Shown here one piece after another: positions 25,488 through 35,900 of a stretch of 64,000 nucleotides of DNA. The notes under the pieces were generated by a model. That model did not search any database and was not told where the DNA came from. It was given only the letters and a program-made list of their open reading frames with translations. The DNA comes from Aurantibrevibacter litoralis (lineage in GTDB: Bacteria > Bacteroidota > Bacteroidia > Flavobacteriales > Flavobacteriaceae): contig NZ_JAYEEQ010000007.1 of the NCBI RefSeq assembly GCF_034651555.1, positions 112,292 to 176,291 on the forward strand, in the 5' to 3' direction. Both the position numbers and the translations under genes were made by a program. Each line of letters begins with the position of its first letter. Positions within the stretch are counted from its first letter, which is position 1.

Positions 25488-27670
25488 TAGTAAATTACAG
25501 TCGGTTTGATGAGTATGGTCAACTTTTGTTTGGAGTCCTCCCTTTTCCTTTGGCTGAACAGCCATTTTATGACGGGGATGCGGGCCAGCAGCGGCACGCC
25601 GGTACCGGTGTCGTTCTTTACCTTTTCCTCCAGTCCCCCCAAGATGGCAAGATCCTGATCCTGCATCCGTATTATGGAACTGAACTCCCGGGAGGTGAGC
25701 CCGGGGGGCGCGTCTTCTTCAATGCGTTCCCCGCTGAAATCCGACTGGACCACGTTGATGTCCAGGGTGACCTGCCCGTTGCCAGATACCAGCGGCTTTA
25801 TGCTCACGGCCAGTTCGGCGTCTATGGGGGCAAAGTTCCTGATCTCCGAAGAGGTGGGGATCTGCGACCCGAAAAAGCTCTGGTTGGTGATGACGTAATA
25901 GGTGGTCTCCCCGATGGAAAGGCTGGCTCTGTGCCCGTTCAGAGTGGACAGTTTCGGTGTGGAGCGTATCTTCAGGTTCCCATTGGCCTCCATGGCCTTG
26001 ATCGTGGCAAAAAATTCCGGGACCACCTGCCCTATGTTGTACGAGCCGAAGCCGTCAAAGCCGCCTATGATCTTGTTCACGGTCTTGGCTCCCAGGGTAA
26101 GATCCGTCGAGGGGAACAGCTTTCCCCTAGTTTCTACGGGAGCCTCCCCGATGCCCCAACTGATCCCGGTCTCTACTGTGGAAGAACGTTTGACCTCAAT
26201 AATCATCACCTCAATAAGCACTACTGGCACCGGTTTGTCAATCTCTTCTATAAACTTTCGGAAGCGGGCTATTTTGGAAGATGGACCACTAACCAAAAAA
26301 CTGTTGAGTTCAAAATCCACCCTAATATCCAGTTCATTTTTTAATTCATCCGGGAGAATGTTGACCAGTGCTTCGGCTCCAATGTCATAGTTGTCGAAAT
26401 TACTCCCCCGGGTATTTACATTTCGTGCTCCCCCAAAACCGGAAGAATTATCCTGTCCCCCCGCAATATTGCCGTTGGTACCGTTGTTGCCAAAGTAGTT
26501 GATGCCCCCGGTATTGGTACGACCTGCCGTTCTACCCTGGGAAGGGCGTTGTGACGGATCACCCAATAATTCTACCGAGCGGTGCATCATCTGTATCACC
26601 TCTACATGTCGGACGCTCAATTGGTCTGCCGTTCCAAAAAAGTAGATGTTATTTTCCCGTTTATAACTATAGTGGGTAGAGAACCCCTGATTCGGCTGTT
26701 GCGCATTTTGTCGGAAGGCCTGATTATGGCCTCCGGCAGTCGGTTGTTCCCCTGCTTTTGTTCCTTTTTCACTGCTTTCAAACATCAATTCCAAAAGGTC
26801 GTCAAAAACAATGTGCTTGGCATTAAAGGTAACATTACCGGCTTGTTCCAAAGGGCTGGCCGTATATACATCCAAATGGAGATCTTCACCCATGGAGGTT
26901 ATGATGGAGACTATCGGGGTGTTTTTAAAGTCCACCCGCAATAGTTTGTTAACCGTATCCAAGACTTCATAATTCAAGCCCCGAGAGCCCAGACTACGCC
27001 GCAGTTGACCCGATGCCGGATCCGCATCATTGATCGAATTGAACAGATAAAAGCCATCTCTGGATTTCGTATAGGTCATCCCGTTTACCGCAGCCAATTT
27101 TTCCAGTGCCACATCAAAAGGAACTCCGGAAATAAATAGGGTCAGGGGCATGGACGCCATTCCATTGGCATACAGCAGATTTTTTCCGGACACCTCCATG
27201 ATTTTCCGAAAGGCCGCCTCTAGGGAGTCATTTTTCAGATCCAAAGACAATTGGTCATTGAGGGTATTGTACCCCACCTGTATTTCCTTCTCCAACACTT
27301 CGGCCGGTGGGGCCTGGTATTTTTTAATTGCCAGAATGTTTCCGGTAAAATCAATATCCAAAGCGTATTGTTTGCACAAAAAAACCAATAAGTCGGCCAC
27401 GGTTACATTGGAAAAATTATTGACAATGGTGGTATTCCCCACTTCCGGGGCAATGCTCATATTCAATTGATGCACTTTGGATACGGCAATCAGAAAATTG
27501 GACAGTGTAACATTGGACACATTGATCTCCAGTTTCAGGTTCTCGTTCAGCTCCGGATAGTCCGTGGCCAGGAGTTCCAATTGGTTTTGAATGTTGCGGA
27601 TGCGTGCGGTCTCCTGCCCAAAAGCGGAAAAACAACACATTAGCAATATAACAACTATAAAATGCTTCAT
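25487..27670 (-). CDS. gspD: Type II/IV secretin (GspD/PilQ-like)
   Basis: The protein has 727 residues. A signal peptide (1-18) is followed by STN/N0-like and N-domain repeats (about 45-310), a Gly/Asn-rich linker (GGINYFGNNGTNGNIAGG) and a C-terminal secretin domain from about residue 430 (VPVVLIEVMIIEVKRSS, IRSTPKLSTLNGHRASLSIG, LAILGGLEEK). It forms the outer-membrane gate. No lipobox or pilotin-binding tail is evident. It is three bases downstream of gspE and overlaps the GspL-like gene. Confidence 0.9.
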   Translation of the reverse strand: MKHFIVVILLMCCFSAFGQETARIRNIQNQLELLATDYPELNENLKLEINVSNVTLSNFLIAVSKVHQLNMSIAPEVGNTTIVNNFSNVTVADLLVFLCKQYALDIDFTGNILAIKKYQAPPAEVLEKEIQVGYNTLNDQLSLDLKNDSLEAAFRKIMEVSGKNLLYANGMASMPLTLFISGVPFDVALEKLAAVNGMTYTKSRDGFYLFNSINDADPASGQLRRSLGSRGLNYEVLDTVNKLLRVDFKNTPIVSIITSMGEDLHLDVYTASPLEQAGNVTFNAKHIVFDDLLELMFESSEKGTKAGEQPTAGGHNQAFRQNAQQPNQGFSTHYSYKRENNIYFFGTADQLSVRHVEVIQMMHRSVELLGDPSQRPSQGRTAGRTNTGGINYFGNNGTNGNIAGGQDNSSGFGGARNVNTRGSNFDNYDIGAEALVNILPDELKNELDIRVDFELNSFLVSGPSSKIARFRKFIEEIDKPVPVVLIEVMIIEVKRSSTVETGISWGIGEAPVETRGKLFPSTDLTLGAKTVNKIIGGFDGFGSYNIGQVVPEFFATIKAMEANGNLKIRSTPKLSTLNGHRASLSIGETTYYVITNQSFFGSQIPTSSEIRNFAPIDAELAVSIKPLVSGNGQVTLDINVVQSDFSGERIEEDAPPGLTSREFSSIIRMQDQDLAILGGLEEKVKNDTGTGVPLLARIPVIKWLFSQRKREDSKQKLTILIKPTVIY

Positions 27671-27672
27671 GT

Positions 27673-29079
27673 TTAGTCGATTAAAAGGGCATATACTTCA
27701 GCCACGGAAGTCACCCCTTCCCGAATGAGCGCCAAGGCATTGTCCTTAAGGGTAGTGATGCCATGTTCTTTTAGGTATGCATCAATGTCCAATTGGTTTT
27801 CCTTAATGGAAATTGTTAACGTTTTGGTTATGGGCAAAAGCTCATAAACAGCCTTTCTTCCCGCATAACCCGTATGGTGACAAGTGTTGCATCCGATGGC
27901 TGTGTAATGGAAATGCAAGTCTGTAGGCACGTCAAAATTGGAAGGAAAAACCGCCGGGTCCAATGGGCTTTTGACCTTGCATTGGTCACATAATTTACGC
28001 ACCAACCGCTGTGCCGCACTCATGTTAAGGGTACTGGCAATCAAGAAAGGGGGCACGCCCATATCTATCAATCTGGAGATGGTTGCCCAAGCTGAATTCG
28101 TGTGGATGGTGGAAAGCACCAAATGGCCGGTCAATGCGGCACGTATGGCCATATTGGCGGTGTCCACGTCGCGTATCTCCCCCACCATAATGATATTGGG
28201 GTCCTGTCGTAAAAAAGTGCGGAGCGTACTGGCAAAATCGAGGCCGATGCCTTCCTTGAGCTGTACCTGGTTTACCCCTTCCAAGGTGTACTCGATGGGG
28301 TCTTCAATGGTCAGGATATTGGTCTCCCCGTCGTTCAGGTGCTTCAGGGTGGCATATAGGGTGGTCGTTTTTCCGGACCCCGTAGGGCCGGAGATGAGCA
28401 CTATGCCGTTGGGTTTGCGAACCCCCTCTTTATAGATGGACAATTCCTCATCCGTAAAGCCTAGGCCTTCCAGATGTACGGCTGTGGTGTCCTTTCCCAA
28501 TATCCGCAGCACCAGTTTTTCCCCATGTAACGTGGGCAGGGAAGATACCCGGATATCAAATTCAGTGCCTTCAATTTTAATGGTGATTCGTCCATCCTGT
28601 GGAAGCCGTTTTTCGGCAATATCCAGATCGGCCCTGATCTTTATCTTGTTGATCACCGTGGGATATTCCTCCGTAGGGATACTGAATTGCTCCACCAGTT
28701 TTCCGTCCAACCGGAACCGGATGCGGCACCGCTTTTCATAGGGTTCAAAGTGAATATCACTACTGCCCGTATTCTTGGCACTGATCAGGATTTTATCCAG
28801 AAAATCGGCCGTATAGTGCAGTTTGTTGTCTGCGGATCGCTGTTGCCGGTAATTGGTGGCCAGATAGCGCTGGAGCTCGTCGGCTTCGCATTTTTCAAGG
28901 CCAACCGGCCTGTCCAGCACGATCCGGAGCTCGGACAACAGCTTTTCCAAGGAATCACAATCCGTCTTAAAAAGAAGCTGCTTGCCTTGATCGGCCACAG
29001 GTACAATACGGTAGTGAAACGCCTGCTCCGGAGTGATTTTTTGTAATAAGTTTGGGGAGATATGATAGTTTTCTTGCAT
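27673..29079 (-). CDS. gspE: GspE/PilB-type secretion ATPase
   Basis: The protein has 468 residues. Walker A reads GPTGSGKTTTL, the Asp box and Walker B follow (MVGEIRDVDTANMAIRAALTGH), and the zinc-binding CDQC...CNTC region typical of extension ATPases is present near the C-terminus. An N-terminal GspE_N-like domain covers residues 1-110. The start at ATG 29079 (MQENYHISP) matches the family and lies just after the stop of the peptidase gene; the open frame further upstream overlaps that gene and is not real. It powers pseudopilus assembly. Confidence 0.92.
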   Translation of the reverse strand: MQENYHISPNLLQKITPEQAFHYRIVPVADQGKQLLFKTDCDSLEKLLSELRIVLDRPVGLEKCEADELQRYLATNYRQQRSADNKLHYTADFLDKILISAKNTGSSDIHFEPYEKRCRIRFRLDGKLVEQFSIPTEEYPTVINKIKIRADLDIAEKRLPQDGRITIKIEGTEFDIRVSSLPTLHGEKLVLRILGKDTTAVHLEGLGFTDEELSIYKEGVRKPNGIVLISGPTGSGKTTTLYATLKHLNDGETNILTIEDPIEYTLEGVNQVQLKEGIGLDFASTLRTFLRQDPNIIMVGEIRDVDTANMAIRAALTGHLVLSTIHTNSAWATISRLIDMGVPPFLIASTLNMSAAQRLVRKLCDQCKVKSPLDPAVFPSNFDVPTDLHFHYTAIGCNTCHHTGYAGRKAVYELLPITKTLTISIKENQLDIDAYLKEHGITTLKDNALALIREGVTSVAEVYALLID

Positions 29080-29081
29080 GA

Positions 29082-29564
29082 TCAAAAGAGATATAAGGAA
29101 GGGGTTAATGGAAACGTATCGATAATAAAAACGGCTATCAGAAAAAGGCCCATCAATCCGGCCAGAGGTACCGTATGTATATGGCGTATCCGCTTCAGTA
29201 CAAAGAACAATACCAACGAAAATAAGACCGAGCCCGTAAAAAGGATGATAAAGGTCATGGTGGGAAAGCCCAGGGCAAAGGCATAGAAAAACAGGATGTC
29301 CCCTGCACCCAAACTGACATTGATAAACTTTTTCCGAAGGATATAAGTCGAGTGCAAAAAAAGGATCAGGATGATCCCAGTGAGCAAAAGCACATTGGCT
29401 CCGGTGAACCAAAGAAACTGAATTACATCAGTCTGCAACAGGTGCATGAGTCCTAGGAGAATTCCCAATAGCGGAAAAAGGAACCATAGCACGGCACGTT
29501 CCCTAAAGTCCTGAACGGCGATCAACCCACAACAGGCCATCGCCAAAATGGAAAGCAACGCCAT
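29082..29564 (-). CDS. Prepilin peptidase, short A24 form
   Basis: The protein has 160 residues and four to five membrane segments. The two catalytic Asp regions are visible: AVQDFRERAVLWFLFPLL and the GxGD motif SLGAGDILFFYAFALGF. It lacks the N-terminal cysteine-rich methyltransferase domain of full-length GspO/PilD, as is usual for short forms. It cleaves the leaders of the three pseudopilins in the window. The start overlaps the pseudopilin stop. Confidence 0.85.
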   Translation of the reverse strand: MALLSILAMACCGLIAVQDFRERAVLWFLFPLLGILLGLMHLLQTDVIQFLWFTGANVLLLTGIILILFLHSTYILRKKFINVSLGAGDILFFYAFALGFPTMTFIILFTGSVLFSLVLFFVLKRIRHIHTVPLAGLMGLFLIAVFIIDTFPLTPSLYLF

Positions 29565-29974
29565 CAGTCCTTCACAATTTGTTTGGGGTTGCCTTGTTCG
29601 TCGATCTCCCAGACGTTGAAGATGCCGTCCCCGTCAAAATCGGTCACCGCTTCGGCCCGGGCCTTGAAGGTGGCATCGGTGGCACTGATGATCTCGTAGC
29701 GGTAGTTCGCCGTGCCGTTCTCCTTTACCGTCCTTGGCGCTTCAAAATCCAGTTCAATTAAATCTGAACTAAACTTACTGTACATATAACGATGTGTGGT
29801 CTGGGCATTGTAGATGGCCTTCAACTGTGTCTGCGCCTCAATGCTCTTTGCCTTGGTGATCAAGGGCATTAAATTAGGCAATGCCAGCAGCAGTAAAATA
29901 CCGATGATTGCCAGTACAATAAGGGTTTCCTGGAGGTTTAGGGCCGGTAGGCGTTTCAGTTTATTCTTCATCAT
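29564..29974 (-). CDS. gspG: Major pseudopilin, GspG-like
   Basis: The protein has 136 residues. The type III leader reads PALNLQETLIVLAIIGILLL; cleavage after Ala would place Glu at position 5 of the mature protein, as required for assembly. The C-terminal region has a calcium-site-like DFDGDGIFNVWEIDE, which GspG proteins use for stability. It is the first gene of the minus-strand secretion operon, consistent with the highest expression. Confidence 0.88.
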   Translation of the reverse strand: MMKNKLKRLPALNLQETLIVLAIIGILLLLALPNLMPLITKAKSIEAQTQLKAIYNAQTTHRYMYSKFSSDLIELDFEAPRTVKENGTANYRYEIISATDATFKARAEAVTDFDGDGIFNVWEIDEQGNPKQIVKD

Positions 29975-30406
29975 TGCAGGTTACTTTACTATAGATTTAG
30001 GTGTTATAATAACTTGCAAAAAAGGGGATTATTATATAATTACGTTGAATTAACCTAATTAATATGTAGGAATTGCATTTCATCGAAAATGTTAAAAATA
30101 ATTTAAAATTTTAATTTTTTTTTAGTTGTTTAGCCTTGTGAAATGTTAAATTAAAGTAAGAATAGTATTGTTATTATTTAAAATTCCAAACCTTAACCTA
30201 TACTAATATGAGTCATTTTTATTTCATTCGGACAATCTACGAGAACTCTTGTTTTCTCAAGCAGACTGAGACAAGTACAAAAAAAGACAATGGAATAAGT
30301 GGGGTTACCCATAGCCATTTAAATTAAATAAGAAAACTTCACTTTTTTAGGAATTGATATTATAAATCGAATTCCTATAACTCAAATTAACATCAAACTT
30401 GATATT
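29975..30406. other. AT-rich divergent promoter region
   Basis: 432 bp without a plausible gene, lying between the divergently transcribed gspG operon and the LamG-RHS operon. It is strongly AT-rich and must hold both promoters. I could not fix exact -33/-7 boxes with confidence. The shared region would allow the secretion genes and the exported proteins to be regulated together. Confidence 0.55.
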
Positions 30407-31579
30407 ATGAAAAATAAATCCGTATTTACCGTCCTTATTACATTAATTCTAGTTATCCCATGTGTTCAGTTACAATCACAAGATCATACCAATTTTTTAG
30501 ACGGTCTGGTCGCGGCGTACTCCATGGAGAGCGCGTCCTCATTTCCCGACGAATTGAACGCGAACAATGGGACCGTCGTTGGAGCCACGGTAGTGGACGG
30601 CAACATAGGAAGCGCCCTGAACTTTACGGGAAGCCAGGCCAGTATGGCGGTCATTCCCACTTCTTCAAGTCTGGACATCGACGGGACCGAGATCACGATT
30701 ATGGTGGACATCTATCCAACTGCCAACGGGCAAGCCAACGTGGGTGTCATAGTCCAAAAAGGCTATAACTCGGGTGGAGACAATGTTTATGCCATTGGGT
30801 ACAACAGTTCTAACAAAATACGTTGGCGAAATTTCATCAATGGCACGCGGCGCGATTTTATCAGTACTACCAGTGCGCCCCTGAACACATGGTCCAGAAT
30901 TATCTGCGTATGGAAAACCGGCGAGCCAAAGATTATAAGAATTAATTCCTCGACAAATTCCGATGCAGCAAGTTACTCCGGTTCTCAAAGCGTGGCCAGT
31001 ACAAATAATTTAACAATTGGCTCCAATGACGCCACCACCGGGTCTGAGACTAGGAGTTTTGTTGGCAGAGCCGACAATGTGATGATCTGGAACCGAGCCC
31101 TGACTACGGAAGAACAAAACACGTTGATCAATGAAAACCTCGGATTTTCCGATTTTGCTCCCAGCAGCGGGGGGTCCGGTGCCGGCGTTTGGTCGACCAG
31201 TGGGAGTACCGCATACTACAACGGCGGCAACGTGGGCATAGGCACCAGCGATCCCGGCACCTACAGACTGGCCGTGAACGGGAACGTCCATGCCAAAGAG
31301 GTAAAGGTGGACCTGATCGGGTGGGCGGATTATGTTTTTGAAAAGGATTATGACCTTCCATCCCTAGAGGAAGTGGAGAGGCACATTCTCGAAAAAGGGC
31401 ACTTGATTAATATTCCCTCGGCAGCGGAAGTTAAGGCCGAAGGTATTGAACTGGGGCAAATGGACAGACTGCTCTTGGAGAAGATAGAGGAACTGACCCT
31501 TTATATACTACAGCTCAAAAAAGAGAACACGGAACAAAAACTGCGGATAGATTGGCTCGTTAAAAACAACCAAAGGTGA
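30407..31579 (+). CDS. Secreted LamG-domain protein with tail-fibre-like C-terminus
   Basis: The protein has 390 residues. Signal peptide 1-25; a concanavalin-like LamG domain at about 30-245 (GLVAAYSMESASSFPDELNA, IWNRALTTEEQNTLIN). Then a C-terminal module of about 135 residues begins with GNVGIGTSDPGTYRLAVNG and ends in a coiled coil (LLLEKIEELTLYILQLKKEN). This module resembles trimerising tail-fibre ends and is nearly repeated in the next gene. It has no type IX sorting domain. It is the first gene opposite the secretion operon, so it is a candidate substrate or surface adhesin. Confidence 0.8.
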   Translation: MKNKSVFTVLITLILVIPCVQLQSQDHTNFLDGLVAAYSMESASSFPDELNANNGTVVGATVVDGNIGSALNFTGSQASMAVIPTSSSLDIDGTEITIMVDIYPTANGQANVGVIVQKGYNSGGDNVYAIGYNSSNKIRWRNFINGTRRDFISTTSAPLNTWSRIICVWKTGEPKIIRINSSTNSDAASYSGSQSVASTNNLTIGSNDATTGSETRSFVGRADNVMIWNRALTTEEQNTLINENLGFSDFAPSSGGSGAGVWSTSGSTAYYNGGNVGIGTSDPGTYRLAVNGNVHAKEVKVDLIGWADYVFEKDYDLPSLEEVERHILEKGHLINIPSAAEVKAEGIELGQMDRLLLEKIEELTLYILQLKKENTEQKLRIDWLVKNNQR

Positions 31580-31656
31580 AACCCTCACGGAGGGCCTGCC
31601 TCCGGCAAGAAGTCGGGCTCATTTGACGTGATTTGTCACTAAAAATCGAAAAACAT

Positions 31657-32919
31657 ATGTTCAACCTAAAAACCATTCTCGTGAAAAAAACAAACCTAAT
31701 CGCGATACTCACGTTTGTCCTATTTGGGCAAGGGCTACAGGGAAATACGCCCGACAAAACAGAACCAGCACCGGCACAGGTTACGGCAAGCCTTGCCCCT
31801 ACGGACGATGTGCACTACGACAGCAATAGCAGCGTAAAATGGCGAAACGACACAAACCTCAGATTGGAATACGGCGTTAGAACGGCATATCTGAAATATG
31901 ATTTGAGCGGCATAAATGGTACCATCACATCTGCTTACCTGGAATTCACGGTAGCTTCGGATGCCGGTTCCGGCACTTGCGAAATCTTCAAGGGGACAAG
32001 CAACAATTGGACGGAAACCACAATCAATGATACGAATAAACCTGGACAAGGCGCCTTGGTGGGCAGTATAAACCAAAGCTACTCCATTGGCACTACATAT
32101 CAGGTCCCCATCGATGGATCTTCCTTGGGCACGGATCTGTATTCTTTGGTACTTGCCCATACGACCACCTCCGATTTCGACATGGCCTCAAAAGAGAATG
32201 CCACTTACGCCGGCCCAACACTTTATATCACTTATACGGAAAATACGGGTGACACCCAACTGCCGACAGCCCCCACGCTATCCACCACGGCAAAAACGGA
32301 TACTACCGTGGACCTGGCCTGGAGCGGCGCCACGGACAACGTGGGGGTAACGGGCTACAGGGTGTTCAGGGACGGGGCATTGGAGGCCTCCCTGGGCAAC
32401 GTGGGAACCTATCAGGTCACGGGGCTTTCCCCTTCCACGGCCTATTCGTTCACCGTCAGGGCACTGGACGCCGCGGGCAATGAGAGCCTTGACAGCAATG
32501 CGCTCCCCGTTACCACGGATCCTTCCACCGGCGGCGGTGGGGGCAACTGGAGCCTTTCGGGCAGCACCGTGTTCTACAACGGCGGCAACGTGGGCATCGG
32601 CACCAGCGATCCCGGCACCTTCAGGCTGGCCGTGAACGGGAACGTCCACGCCAAGGAGGTAAAGGTGGACCTTGTCGGTTGGGCGGATTATGTGTTCGCC
32701 GAAGATTATGGCCTTCCCTCCCTGGAGGAAGTGGAAAGGCACATTCTGGAAAAAGGGCGCCTGCCCAACATCCCCTCTGCCGCGGAAGTGGAAACCAACG
32801 GCATCGAACTGGGGGAGATGAACCGGCTGCTATTGGCAAAGATAGAGGAGCTCACCCTGTACCTCCTGGAGCAGGAAAAGAGGATCCGGAAACTGGAAAA
32901 GAACATAAAAAATAAGTAA
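31657..32919 (+). CDS. Secreted DNRLRE + fibronectin III protein with the same C-terminal module
   Basis: The protein has 420 residues. A signal peptide (KKTNLIAILTFVLFGQGLQG) is followed by a DNRLRE-type beta domain (about 45-200; LRLEYGVRTAYLKYDLSGI), one fibronectin type III domain (about 205-295; TVDLAWSGATDNVGVTGYR) and the GNVGIGTSDPGTFRLAVNG tail module with a coiled coil. I chose ATG 31657; the open frame extends to a TTG at 31633. The stop is one base before the next gene, so it is in the RHS operon. Confidence 0.82.
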   Translation: MFNLKTILVKKTNLIAILTFVLFGQGLQGNTPDKTEPAPAQVTASLAPTDDVHYDSNSSVKWRNDTNLRLEYGVRTAYLKYDLSGINGTITSAYLEFTVASDAGSGTCEIFKGTSNNWTETTINDTNKPGQGALVGSINQSYSIGTTYQVPIDGSSLGTDLYSLVLAHTTTSDFDMASKENATYAGPTLYITYTENTGDTQLPTAPTLSTTAKTDTTVDLAWSGATDNVGVTGYRVFRDGALEASLGNVGTYQVTGLSPSTAYSFTVRALDAAGNESLDSNALPVTTDPSTGGGGGNWSLSGSTVFYNGGNVGIGTSDPGTFRLAVNGNVHAKEVKVDLVGWADYVFAEDYGLPSLEEVERHILEKGRLPNIPSAAEVETNGIELGEMNRLLLAKIEELTLYLLEQEKRIRKLEKNIKNK

Positions 32920-32920
32920 G

Positions 32921-35900
32921 ATGAAGAATCTAATAAATCTAATATGCATTTCATTTATAACGATTTTTTGCATGAATGCCCAGAACTATACAAGAAGTCA
33001 AGAGTTTGCGGTGATGAACCCGAACTCCTATGAAATCCCCAGATTTGGATTAGCGAAAATAAATCAATACACAGGAAAAGCCGACTTGAATTTCCCAATG
33101 TTCAGTATCAACTTGGCTGGGAAAGAAATTCCTTTTTCCCTGTCCTACGACACAGGCGGAGTCCGAGTCAGTCAAGAGTCGTCATGGGTCGGATTGGGCT
33201 GGAATTTAACTGGAATACCCATAATTGCCCACCAAATAAACCAAAAAAGCGATATCGGCAATAAGGACCACCCTTCAACTGGTTATTGTTACGAACCAAA
33301 ATTACCCAATGGAACGGAAACCGAGGAACTGAATTACTTTAGTTGGGTCAGTAGCGGAGCCTACATAGGCCCATATAGGGAACCCGACACACAGCCAGAT
33401 TTATTCATTGCCAACCTAATAGGATCCACCGTGCAGTTTCAACTTACCCAAAAGACACAAACAGGTAATATACAGGCTCTTATCTTAAATGACAGTAACG
33501 CAATAGTCACCTTCAATGAAAACAACCAGAATTTTACCATACGTGATGAAGATGGCTATGTATATGAATTTACACATATAGAATATACAACTACTTGGTC
33601 CGAACCTGCGGGGTCTTCCTTGTACGAAGAAGACCGGCCCGAACAAATAACGGGACAATTTGGTGACACCAATTATAATAATGAATATGAACGTTTTATT
33701 CCATCCTCATGGTATGTGGACCGTATCACTTCGCCAGATGGTGAGGAACTTGAATTTAAATATGAATATGAGTCCGACGGGAAACCCAACGTCACTTTGA
33801 GCCATCCGATTTATTATGGTTCCACTAAGGTAACCACATGCCTTCGGCTTAACGGTGGAAATTTAGGTAACGAATTTAATTTTGGAAATTTGGACGATAT
33901 TACGGCCAGTAGGACTATCCAAGAGATAATGGTGCTTGATGAGATAGTACATAAGTCATCCGGAAATAAGTGGAAATTTAAGACCAGCCCTAGATTGGAT
34001 CTTTTTTCATATAATAACACTACTACATTGGCCGGTTTTTCCGGATATGGGAACAATTATGATCCTATACCGAAAAAACTCCATGAAATCGAGGTTATTT
34101 CCTTGGCAGGAAAATCAATAAAGAGGATCGAGTTCCAACAATCATATTTCGATGAATTCAAAATCAACGATCTGAACAATAAAAGCTATCTGAGGTTAAA
34201 ACTCGACGGCTTCAGGATTTTTGACCAGCAATACGCTTTTAAATATAATTGTGCGGACGCTTTGCCCGAAAAACATTCCATGTCCACAGATTTTTGGGGC
34301 TTTTATAATGGGCATGAAAACACTAGGCGGGTGCCTTACGTAAAATTTGATTCTGATGTATGTACCCTTGAAAACCCTGATGTAATCAATTCCAATATTG
34401 AAATTGACGGAGCAATTAAAGGCAGTAGTTACGAACATGCCTTGATAGGTTCATTACGCGAGGTGAGGTATCCAACAGGAGGAACAACAATATTTGAATA
34501 TGAAAAAAACACTGTGACCATGGATATTGGAAATACAGAGCTTACTGCCGATCATTTTAATTTCCCATATCTGTTCCAACATAATTTGGAACCTGATTAC
34601 CCAAAATCGGGCATGGTAAATCAAAACCTGAAAATTGTTCCCGTAGGTGGGTTAAGGGTTAATACCATTCTTAATTTGGGTTCCAACGGCGATCCATTAC
34701 TGAAAAAATCATACCTATATGAGGAACAAAAATCAAATGGAGACGTTGTTTCCTCAGGTAGGCTCATGGATGCCATTGGACATTACAAGTCGGTTATTCA
34801 GGTTTCCCAAAATGCACAAGTCCTTTCCAACCTGATAATTTCCAGTGGCAACGTTTTTGGCTCCAATGGGTCAGCAATGGGCTCCCATATTGGTTATGGC
34901 CGGGTTGTAGAGTTATCCGAGAGTGCCGATGGTCTATCAAATAATGGAAAGGTCGTTTCCTTTTTTATCAATGAACCCAATGAATCTTTGCGAGATGAAG
35001 GCAATGGCATAAAATTCGCCGTTGAAACCAATCCAATGACTGCCGAGCACTTGAATGGAAAAATCACAAGACAGGAGATATGGGACGGAAGCAATTTTCT
35101 TAAGCAGGTTACAGATCATACATATAGATACGACTCCATTGATTTTCCGATAGGGTACAAGGTTTTTTATAGTTTTATAAATGGATTGATTGCCGATGTG
35201 CCAATCACAAATAAGCTTGTTACTGATTTTTATCATTTTACACCCAGAAAATATATTGCATTACTTACAGAGTCGACGGCCAGGGAATACTTGAACGGTG
35301 TTGAACTAACATCACGTACCTTTAACACTTATAACGCAAAAGATAGATTAAGCTCCACTGAGCGAATTGGTTCCCGGGGTACCAATGATCTGATCCGAAC
35401 GGAATTCTATTATCCTTACGACACAGATTACGGTGTGAACTCTTTCCTGATTTCGGGAAACCTAAGCTCTCTGAATCAAATCAATGCACCCTTATATAAA
35501 CGCTATTACAATAATGGCTCCCTCGTTGGTCACGAACTGACCAAGTATTCCGATTTTATTGGAAAGACCAAACCTATAGGTGCTTACTTTTCCAAATCGG
35601 ACACGGGATTGGGATCCATGGATTTACGTGTACAGTATGATCGTTATGATTCCTATGGTAATTTGACCCAGTACCGTCTGAGCAATGGTATTCCCATTTC
35701 TGCAATATGGGGTTATAATGGGCAATATATTGTTGCAAAAATAGAGAATGTAAGCTATGGGCAAATCGAAAACCTGGTCGCTTTTGGAAGCGGTTTTGAA
35801 ATTGGCAACACCGGTTTAAGTCAAGTGCAGAAAGAATCCCTACGAAGCCTACAAAATGCCATGGTAAGTTATTATGATCATGACCCGTTGGTCGGTCCCA

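Noticed and set aside
25526..26344. A 272-codon plus-strand frame inside the secretin gene
   Set aside because: It is antisense to the well-conserved secretin domain and has no recognisable motifs.
27673..29412. A longer N-terminus for the GspE ATPase
   Set aside because: The extra ~110 codons overlap the prepilin peptidase in another frame and look unlike GspE. ATG 29079 fits the family and the gene spacing.
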